A DNA stretch of 64,000 bases, taken from positions 12,378,366 through 12,442,365 of the forward strand of contig NC_061060.1 of NCBI RefSeq assembly GCF_021917145.1. The letters are read 5' to 3'. The number at the start of each line of letters is the position of its first letter. Position 1 is the first letter of the stretch. The translations under genes and the position numbers were made by a program. The notes under the pieces are model-generated. The model was given only the letters and a program-made list of their open reading frames with translations, searched no databases and had not been told where the DNA came from. Origin of the DNA: Hypomesus transpacificus (Eukaryota > Chordata > Actinopteri > Osmeriformes > Osmeridae). This document shows positions 56,585 to 64,000 of the stretch, piece by piece.

Positions 56585-58507
56585 TTACGTTCACATGTGT
56601 TCATTTAGCAGACGCTTTTATCCAAAGCGACTTTCAAGAGAGAGCTTAGCGAAAGTGCACAGGTCAATGATCATAAACAATGCCGGTAGCCAAAACATGA
56701 AGCATACATTGTGAAAAGCAAATAAGTGCCAATGGAAAGAAACATAACAGCAAGTAGTTAAACAAATGACAAATTAAACATGAACCTCAAAAGGGCAAGA
56801 GTGTACCTGTAGGAAAGCAAGCAACAGTAATATAATTTACTGCATGTTCAAGTAGTTAATCCGTTACAACTAACCAACATCGGATCCACCAAATCTTTCA
56901 TAAGTACCGTTGTTCAACCGGAACAAGTACGTCTTTAGCCTTTTCTTGAAGGTGGGGAGACTGTCAGTGTCTCTGATGGAGGTGGGTAGGTGATTCCACC
57001 ATTGGGCGGCCAGACAGGAGAAGAGCTTGTGTTGGGAGCGGGCGCTCTTGAGAGGTGGGACCACCAGACGGTTGTCAGAAGAAATTCGAAGGTGGCGGGT
57101 GGGGGTGTAAGGCTGGAGGAGAGACTGGATGTAGGCACGTGCAGTCCCGTTCACCCCTCGGAAGGTCAGTACCAGGGTCTTGAATCTGATATGGGCTGTG
57201 ATGGTTAGCCAGTGAAGGGAGATGAGGAGCGGGGTAACATGGGAGCGTCTAGGTAGGTTGAAGACCAGGCGGGCTGCTGCGTTCTGAATCCTCTGGAGAG
57301 GGCGGGTTTCACATGCTGGGAGACCGGCGAGCAGCGAGTTATGTGGAGTGGTCTTGAAGCCTGAATGGTTAGGGTCGAGTAGGTTGTTCTGAGAGAGAAA
57401 GTTTGACCGTTGGTTTCAATTGTTTTTTAAAAGAAGGGTAGCAGTGATACTGGTCTGTAGTTCTGGAGGACGGCAGGGTTAAGGGAGGGTTTTTTGAGTA
57501 GAGGGGCAAACCAGGGCCTGAATGAAGGCAGAAGGGAAGGTGCCAGAAGTAAGAGAAGAGTTAAGGACATGGAGAAGAAAAGTTATGATAGAGGGAGAGA
57601 TGGATTGGAAGAGAGGAGAGGGGACTGGATAAAGGGCACAGGAGGTTGGGAGATGAGAGAGAATGAGGTCAGAGATCTCTGACTCGGACAGAGGAGAGAA
57701 AGAGTTTAGACATTTAGTTGGATCAGTCATAGAGGGTGAGTGAGTAAGAAAGATATGTTCAGGGAACTGGCTGCTAATATCAACAACTTTTTTCTCAAAG
57801 AAGGAGAAGTCATTTGCTGACAGGGAGGCGGGGGAGGGGGGCGGGGGAGGGAGGTGGGTTAAGAAGGGTGGAGAAGGTAGAAAAAGGTTTGTGAGGGTTT
57901 GAGGCAGAGGTCATTTTGTTCAGGAAGTAGTGACCGTTGTGTGTGTGTGTGTGGAAAAGGATTTGAGGACGGAGTAATACTTATCGAGGTCCAGTCCGTC
58001 TTTGGACCTGCGCCATGTCCTCTCAGCTGCGCGAAGGGTGGATCGTTCTTCACAAAGAACATCCGTGAGCCACGGGCAGGATGGAGAAGATCGTGCAGGC
58101 CTGGTTGCCAGGGGACAGAGAGTGTCAAGTGATGCAGCTAGTGTGGATATCAGGGTGCTGGTGGCAGTGTCAGTGGGGAGAGACGTGAGATCGTCAATGG
58201 GAGGGAGGATGTTACAATGGAGGAGAAATAGGAGGGGGGGAGAGGGAGCGAAGGTTGCGGTGGAAAGTTCCGAAGGGGTGGCGAGGTAGGAGGAGTTGTA
58301 GGGAGAGAGACAGAGAATTGGATAAAGAAGTGATCAGAAATGTGTAGTGGGGTTACAGAGGTTACAGAGTCAGTGATGCAGTTGCGTGTCAAGATGAGGT
58401 CGAGCTGTTTTCCTGCCTTGTGGGTCGCCGGTGTGTTCAGCAGCGTCGACGGCCTGCGTTCCTTCGAGGTGGATGTTGAAGTTCCCAAGGATCATCAGCG
58501 GGGTTCT
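56585..58507 (-). mobile_element. L2-type LINE, internally deleted
   Basis: The 3' tail (TTTAGCAGACGCTTTTATCC, 56605) is at the left, so the element is on the minus strand. Pieces in order are the end of the endonuclease domain (58507-58150, including the NFNIHLEG site region), a linker, the start of the RT (57730-57380, RPVSLLPF), and the C-terminal block (57154-56870) with AAQWWNHLP and LPTFKKRLKTYLF. The RT catalytic core is missing. Several frameshifts and stops are present. The right end is cut by the ERV LTR at 58508. Confidence 0.8.
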
Positions 58508-60411
58508 TGTGGTCGAAATAATTTAGTCAAAGTTCTTTACCAAATATCAAAGTAAAAAACGGCACGGAAAACGGCAACAGAGTATGATGCAAAGTGTTTA
58601 TTCGAATCTAACACAGAGGATTGATTCCAACAAACATGAGAATGGTCTCGAGATCAGACTGGAATTTTTCTCCAGATATTTGCTTATGTATTTGTTCTCC
58701 ATTATTTTTGATATTTTACCATTGGTACATTATATGTTGTCACAGATTCATATATGCATTTCACACTTGGTTGGTCCATTATCACAGAATTTAAATAGCC
58801 TGAATTTTCCCTAACTTTCTCCCATCCAGTGCCCACATGAGGCCTTGAGTTTAAGGACATCAATCTGTCCTCTGATATCTGGGCCTTGTAGTCCCTTGCC
58901 TGGGCAGTTGTAGTCTTTCCTGGGTGAATCCTTCACACACACTTCTCTCTCTGGCACTCAAACTGCTTATCTGGACTACCACATTTGGCTTTATTTCTTC
59001 TATGTTTTAAAGTCAATACCAATCAATCAACACCTTTTGTATCAGGTTTTCAATAATATAGCATATAAAAGTAAAAAGGTGATTTAGTGGTTCAATATCA
59101 ATTATATAGTACCATGATCATTTCTCCATCTTCATGATTACAACAGTGTGCTGATAATTCATCATCGATCCCCCCTGTGTGACTTGTAAGTCTCACCACA
59201 CCTCATAATGAAGTCATTGTTGTACTCATTCTGTACTCATTCTGTTTTGTTCATCTCGTAATAGTCGGGCAGCTGCTCATAGCGTTATTGTTGTTTGCGA
59301 TTCTCTGCTGTACCAGTCTGTGAGATCGTCTGAGTCCCTGCGGGGAGGAGAGACCATCCCCATCTTGGAGTCCCTGGGGGGCGGTGTCACCCGCCCCCGA
59401 CTTTACTTCTAAGCGTCTCGGTCTGTTCTGGATCTTCTGCTCTGCAGCAGTGATTGAGATGGTACCAAAACTTTTTACCGTCGACTTTTAGAGCGTGTGT
59501 GGGTCGTTAGACGGACTCTGAAGGGACCTTCCCGTCTGGGCTCGTTCCACTTTCTTTGAATAGCTTTACGTAGACCCAATCTCCAGGCACAAGCGTCTGC
59601 GGGTTCTCAGGAATCTCCGCTTCTCTCTGCTCTGTAGCACCTTTTACCTGTGAGAACACTTCCTTATGTATTTGGGTTAAGTGTCGTAGGTAGCTTTGCA
59701 GCTCCCTTTCCAGTTTTTCGAGGGGAGGGCCCTCAACGGGTCCTCGTAAGTATGGGACTGGAAGCGGCCTTCCAGTCGCCATCTCATGCGGCGTTAGAAA
59801 TGTCATGTGGTTAGTACTCAAGCGCATTGCCATTAGTGCCAGCGGTAAAGCTTGTACCCAGTTTAATTTACCATCTGCCATGATTTTAGCTAGCTTGGTT
59901 TTCAAGATACCGTTGGCTCTCTCGACTGTTCCTCGTGATTGGGCATGATAAACACAGCCGTAACTTTGTTTGATTCCTAGCATTTTCATCGCCAATTTAA
60001 ATGTTTCGGCCACCAAGTGCGGTCCGTTGTCTGAGCTCATGCTATCCGGGATGCCAAATCTTGGGAAGACCTCTCTACATAGACATTTCGCAACTGATGT
60101 AATGTGTGAGATGGGTGCGGTCAGGGCCGACGGACTAGGTAGACAAGTGCTACAGTTGTGGGGGGGCCCAAGGCAGAGAGGGGCCCATGGGAAGTTTAGA
60201 TTTTGGTTTTAAGTAGCCTATTTTTTGGTTTTTGTTCAAATGGTTTAATTACATAACTACATGTCACGATGAATATCGATCTAAATGCAAGCTTTGCGTA
60301 TTAATTTAGTACATTATTGTATTCCAAAATTCTAAAGACCCCTTGCAAAAATCGCATAATGGTTCAGTCCACACAACTGATTTCACAGCTCGATTGGGTA
60401 TTCCGCCCCCA

Positions 60412-60468
60412 ACGTAGCCTTCCCAACTGAATGCCTTACGGTAAGGCATTCAGTTGGGAAGGCTACGT
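60412..60468. repeat. Perfect 57-bp palindrome (28-bp arms, 1-base centre)
   Basis: The arm ACGTAGCCTTCCCAACTGAA plus TGCCTTAC (60412-60439) is followed by one G (60440) and its exact reverse complement (60441-60468). It lies in the 5' part of hAT copy 3, just upstream of the basic N-terminal frame. Confidence 0.95.
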
Positions 60469-60509
60469 GCGCCGCAAAAGACTTTTATCTGGATGGAGAT
60501 GCGGCAACA

Positions 60510-60655
60510 TGTCACAACTACAGAAGTTAAAGTCTGGCTCTCAGAAGCGAAAGGAAAAGAAAGAGAGGGAGAAAAAACAAAAAGAAGGAAGTCAGGTTCT
60601 GACTAACTTCTTTACAAAGAAAGGTGAGCACAAAACGTTTAACCACACAAGGTGA
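60510..60655 (+). pseudogene. hAT transposase N-terminal exon (copy 3)
   Basis: From MSQLQKLKSGSQKRKEKKER the frame reads a strongly basic N-terminus and then LTNFFTKK, the ZMYM1-like hAT start. The frame opens upstream at 60431 inside the palindrome, but the family start is more likely the Met at 60510. AAAG|GTGAGC at 60624 is a plausible donor. Confidence 0.75.
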
Positions 60656-61129
60656 AACCCCATTCTTAAAGTATCGTTTTTAAAATGAACAGAGACAAGT
60701 TAGCAAGCAGACAATAGGCTACACTTTCAATTAAATGAGGCCTCCCTTGGTTAGTATGTTAATGGATAAATAAAGTGTACGGTAGGCTAATATTGCAATA
60801 GCAGGCTACTGATTTGAAGCAAGCTAATATCAAATTAATACTAAGCCGTTATTAGGCTACTACATGATAAATAATAACCTATGGCATATAGGCTATAGTT
60901 AGCCCCATAAGTCATGACATGACACAATGGCTATATCATCCTAGCTGCCTGCTAGTAAAACTTAATTTGTGAAACAAATTACAGAAACTGTCACAGAAAG
61001 TGGACCAGCAGCAACAACCCCCTCATCCTCCTCTGATGCAGACTTGAGACAAGGTGAGCTTAGTTCAACATGAAAGCAGAAATAAACTAGTTTGACTTGA
61101 ATGACTGTAGCAACCTTGTAGCAACTTTT

Positions 61130-61588
61130 GGACCGATTCTGAAGTTTGCTGATATGTCAGAAGAACAAACAAAAGTGTCATGCCAGACTCTTACAAGAGC
61201 ATATCCAAAGGATCTCACAGCTGGATTCGAGGAGGAAGTTTTGCACCTGAAAAAAATACATCAGGCAACATTTCCTCAAGACCTGTCACCTCTTCAGCTC
61301 CTTAATGCCATTTATAATCTCCAACTACAGAGCATTTTTGGAGAAATCTGTATAGCATTGAGGATTTTCTGCACCCTACCCGTAAGTGTTGCTGGCGGAG
61401 AACGGGCTTTCAGCAAAATGAAGCTAGTCAAAAACTACCTGAGGTCCACCATGTCCCAGGACAGACTGAACAGTCTTGCTCTTCTCTCGATTGAAAGCCA
61501 ATTGGCAAGAGCATTGGACTTTAAGGACCTTATCAGGGATTTTGCCAACAAGAAGACCCGTCAGTGGGCATTTTCTGCGACTCAGTGA
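61130..61588 (+). pseudogene. hAT transposase C-terminal dimerisation domain (copy 3)
   Basis: The domain is clean: LPVSVAGGERAFSKMKLVKN, then YLRSTMSQDRLNSLALLSIE, and FANKKTRQW before the stop at 61586-61588. The catalytic core between the N-terminal exon and this block has been deleted, so no active transposase can be made from this copy. Confidence 0.9.
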
Positions 61589-61971
61589 TATGTTTGGGTA
61601 TGGCCCTGGGGGGGGGGGCCCTTCCGGACTTCTTGTATAGGGGCCCAGAATTTGGTGCTACGGCCCTGGGTGCGGTAAACGTCTGACATTGTAGTGTGCA
61701 CATACTTCGCATTTGTGTAACACTGTCAACTGTAGATGTTAGATATGGTGACCACCACACGGCTTGAAGACTACGTACAATCTCCCCCCTTGCGCAATGG
61801 TCGCTACCATGCGCATTCCTAATAGCATAGCGCGACAATGTACTTGGTAAAACAAATACTCCTCCATAGACCTTTGTTGAGTTCATCCTGGGTGTGTTGC
61901 ATTGCTCCACGTTTCACCCACATATCTTTTTCTTGAGGACTAGCTCGGTCTTGTGCTAACACAAGAGAATA

Positions 61972-62991
61972 TTAAGTGGTAAGTGGGGCTGGATCATCCG
62001 CTACCTGTATAGGTCGCATCACTGCCCCCGTTCCTGCTGCTGCTTGCCTGGCTACGTCATCTGCCAAGTTGTTACCTCTGGCGATGAGAGTGTCAGTCTT
62101 TTTGTGGGCCGGGCATTTAATAATGGCCAGGGCAGTTGGAACATGCATGCCATCCAACAGCTGTGAGATGGATTGTCCATGGCTAATTACAGTGCCATCG
62201 GCTCTGCGGAAGCCTCTCTGTTTCCATATGTTTCCATACACGTGACATACTCCGTATGCATATGCAGAGTCAGTGTAAACATTAAGACTCTTGCCCTTTG
62301 CCAACAGACATGCTGCTGTAAGAGCTTTGACTTCAGCCAATTGGGCAGAGCATGGTTGGTCAACCTTTACAGATTGGATGGTCTCAAAAGTGGTGTCATC
62401 TTTGAGTTGTACAACACCGTAGCCAGCATGGTTGCCCACGGCATCTCTATAGGAAGATCCATCCACGAACAGAGTGAGGTCTGCTGTGAAAGGCTCATTG
62501 TACAGGTCTTGGCGTGCACGCATAAAGATATTGGTGTCACGAACGCAGTCGTGTGGTGTCCTATCTACTGATAACACGATTTTAGTTGCTGGGTTTACTG
62601 TGTCGCACCTTTGTATGGTAAGTTCTGGGGCTGATAGTATTACCTCACAGCCCGTTCGTCTGGCCTGTGTCAAGACAAATCTTGTGCTTGTGAGTAAGGC
62701 ACACAGTTGATGGGACGTGTACAGAGTTACTGGGTGTCCCATTGTTAGTGATGAAGCCTTCTTGAACGCAAAGACAGCGGCTGCTAATCCCTGGTAACAG
62801 GGTGGCAGTCCTGCCTCTAAATGATCAAGTTTTTTACTATAATAGGCCAATGGTTGTTTCCCTATGGGCGTGTCTTGCAACAACACAGCAGTAGCATATC
62901 CAGACCTTTCTGCAACGTATAGATGAAATGGTTTTGAGTAATCGGGATTGCCAAGGGCGGGGGTAGACTGCATGTCACTTTTAAGAGACAA
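61972..62991 (-). pseudogene. Retroviral RT connection and RNase H domains
   Basis: This is an open 340-codon frame on the minus strand. The connection region contains AERSGYATAVLLQ and AYYSKKLDHLEAGLPPC. The RNase H domain has LFVDGSSYRD (first Asp), the Glu in SAQLAEVKAL, YTDSAYAYG (third acidic residue) and the final NNLADDVARQAA Asp. All four acidic residues are visible. The frame follows the RT thumb frame after one in-frame stop at 63016-63018. Confidence 0.85.
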
Positions 62992-63015
62992 ACGGGCTCC
63001 CTCCGCTTCTTTGGT

Positions 63016-63920
63016 TCACTGCAATGTAGCAGCATTACTATTCTGCCCTGCAGCCCTGATAAGGGCACGCAATGGTGCTGTCTTGAGGGCGTGGTCACAA
63101 ATCCATGGTCTACTGTATCCCGCCATTCCCAACAAGGTGAGCATCTGTCCCACTGTCTGAGGCTTTGGAGCGTTGACTATGGCTTCTATCTGTGACAAAG
63201 CTACCTGTCTCATATCTCTACTAAGCCGCCTCCCCAGATAATCTACTGTTGTCTGACAAAACTGTAACTTGTCTCTGCTGACCTTGTGACCTCCCTCCGC
63301 CAGCTGTTTCAACACTGTGACAGAGTCTCACACTGCTCCTTTGAACTACTACATACCAAAATATCGTCCATATATTGGACTACGGTACTGGCAACGTGCA
63401 GGTTTTGCAGATCTTGGGCCAACACCCAATTAAACACCGCAGGGCTGTCCAAGAATCCCTGAAATAGCCGAATGTAGGTCATTTGTTTGCCTTCAAACAG
63501 GTACTGAGAATCAGCGTCTAGGGGGACTGAGAAAAAGGCAGAGCACAGATCAATGACAGTGAACCATTTGGTACCTGGGGGAATATTAGAAAGTAATGTA
63601 TGTGGATCGGGAACAACTGCCTTTGGAACGTTCACAATGGAGTTAATTGCTTGTAAATCATGCACTAATCGATAATCGTTTGAGTGTGGCTTTTTTATTG
63701 GAAAGATGGGTGTATTACAGGAGCTCTTAGTTTCTTTCAAAACTCCTGCCTTCACTAGGCCCGTAATGGTGGGTCTAATCCCGTCTATGGCGTGTTGACG
63801 GAGTGGATATTGTCTCTGATATGGTAATCTTGCTCCCTGCTTAACGTCTATGTGTATGGGCTCTGCGGACTTTATGTAACCTACGTCTGTCTTGTGTTTT
63901 GACCATAATGTTGGGGGCAC
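63016..63920 (-). pseudogene. Retroviral reverse transcriptase, one frameshift
   Basis: The fingers and palm read from 63920 to 63309 with PYQRQYPL, LKETKSSCNTPIFPIKKP, the first Asp in FTVIDLCSAFFSVP and the YMDD box in VVQYMDDILVCS. A frameshift near 63310 moves to a second frame (63315-63016) that holds the thumb (CQTTVDYLGRRLS and MLTLLGMAGYSRPWI). This frame then ends at a stop at 63016-63018. It is not functional as it stands. Confidence 0.87.
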
Positions 63921-64000
63921 CTGTCCTTACAAATTTTCATGCTCTAAAAGTAAGCATTGTTTGGTTGGTGTTTGCATGTTAATTATCCATCTTTTTGCTC

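Larger units (their letters stand above)
60122..61668 (+). mobile_element. hAT transposon (ZMYM1-like), copy 3, internally deleted
   Basis: The termini CAGGGCCG and CGGCCCTG are perfect inverted repeats flanked by a perfect 8-bp duplication GGTGCGGT (60114-60121 and 61669-61676). It sits inside the ERV integrase on the opposite strand. At 1547 bp it retains the 5' exon and the C-terminal domain only, so it is a deletion derivative. The clean duplication implies a late insertion. Confidence 0.95.
59507..61910 (-). pseudogene. Retroviral integrase, broken by a hAT insertion
   Basis: The zinc-binding part lies at 61910-61677 and the core and C-terminal part at 60113-59507, separated by a hAT element (60122-61668). 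The zinc region has a frameshift between its His pair and Cys pair. In the core, the second Asp (SDNGPH) and the Glu (VERANG) are present. The stretch that should hold the first Asp, roughly 50 residues, is absent even after removing the hAT. The C-terminal frame stops at 59507. It is non-functional. Confidence 0.8.
58508..64000 (-). mobile_element. Endogenous retrovirus, 3' part (continues past window)
   Basis: Minus-strand order from the window edge is RT, RNase H, integrase, a polypurine tract and the 3' LTR. The LTR (58508-59164, 657 bp) starts TGATGA, ends CA and resembles the two solo LTRs in layout. AGGGGGGA lies just upstream (59168-59178). The distance from integrase to LTR (about 340 bp) leaves no room for env. 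The 5' LTR, gag and protease would lie beyond 64000. It is antisense in a POLR1A intron, inserted into an L2 LINE. Class I (gamma/epsilon-like) is inferred from the pol motifs. Confidence 0.85.

Overview
The window is vertebrate nuclear DNA, almost certainly from a ray-finned fish. It holds six multi-exon protein genes whose spliced products read as TRAPPC11, ABHD18, RNF103, IMMT, PTCD3 and POLR1A. It is also dense in (CA)n repeats, an IR/DR Tc1/mariner family, ZMYM1-like hAT elements, an L2-type LINE tail and class I-like ERV remnants. I assigned splice sites by hand, and reading frame is kept across every junction. This gives complete products of 1126 (TRAPPC11), 458 (ABHD18), 679 (RNF103), 762 (IMMT) and 668 (PTCD3) residues, plus the first 690 codons of POLR1A. 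The species cannot be named from the sequence alone.

Layout. 1-8.2 kb is a nest of transposons: a deleted hAT (48-1332); the 5' part of a second hAT (from 1595) split at its start codon by a foldback MITE (1900-3036); and a TIR-bounded element (4070-7468) that contains a reverse transcriptase with a C-terminal restriction-like endonuclease. 8.9-22.6 kb is TRAPPC11 (minus strand), with a full-length Tc1 copy, a solo LTR, MITEs and a minisatellite in its introns. 22.6-27.8 kb is ABHD18 (plus), head to head with TRAPPC11, with a minor-spliceosome AT-AC intron. 28.5-32.1 kb is RNF103 (plus). 32.4-42.4 kb is IMMT (plus), with a 2.3 kb minisatellite in one intron. 42.8-50.9 kb is PTCD3 (minus), tail to tail with IMMT and carrying a second full-length Tc1 copy. 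51.2 kb to the window end is the 5' half of POLR1A (plus), head to head with PTCD3; its introns hold a second solo LTR and a LINE > ERV > hAT nest running off the window.

The genes are housekeeping. TRAPPC11 acts in ER-Golgi trafficking and RNF103 is an ER ubiquitin ligase. IMMT builds mitochondrial cristae and PTCD3 is the mitoribosome protein mS39. POLR1A is the largest RNA polymerase I subunit, and ABHD18 is an alpha/beta-hydrolase. RNF103, IMMT, PTCD3 and POLR1A also lie together on human 2p11.2, so that block is ancestral; the junction to TRAPPC11-ABHD18 is not part of the human block.

I found no prokaryote-like defence or operon system. The most unusual items are the RT-endonuclease inside a TIR element, the AT-AC intron, a GC-AG intron, a perfect 28-bp palindrome inside a young hAT copy, and the layered insertions whose target-site duplications can be read base by base.
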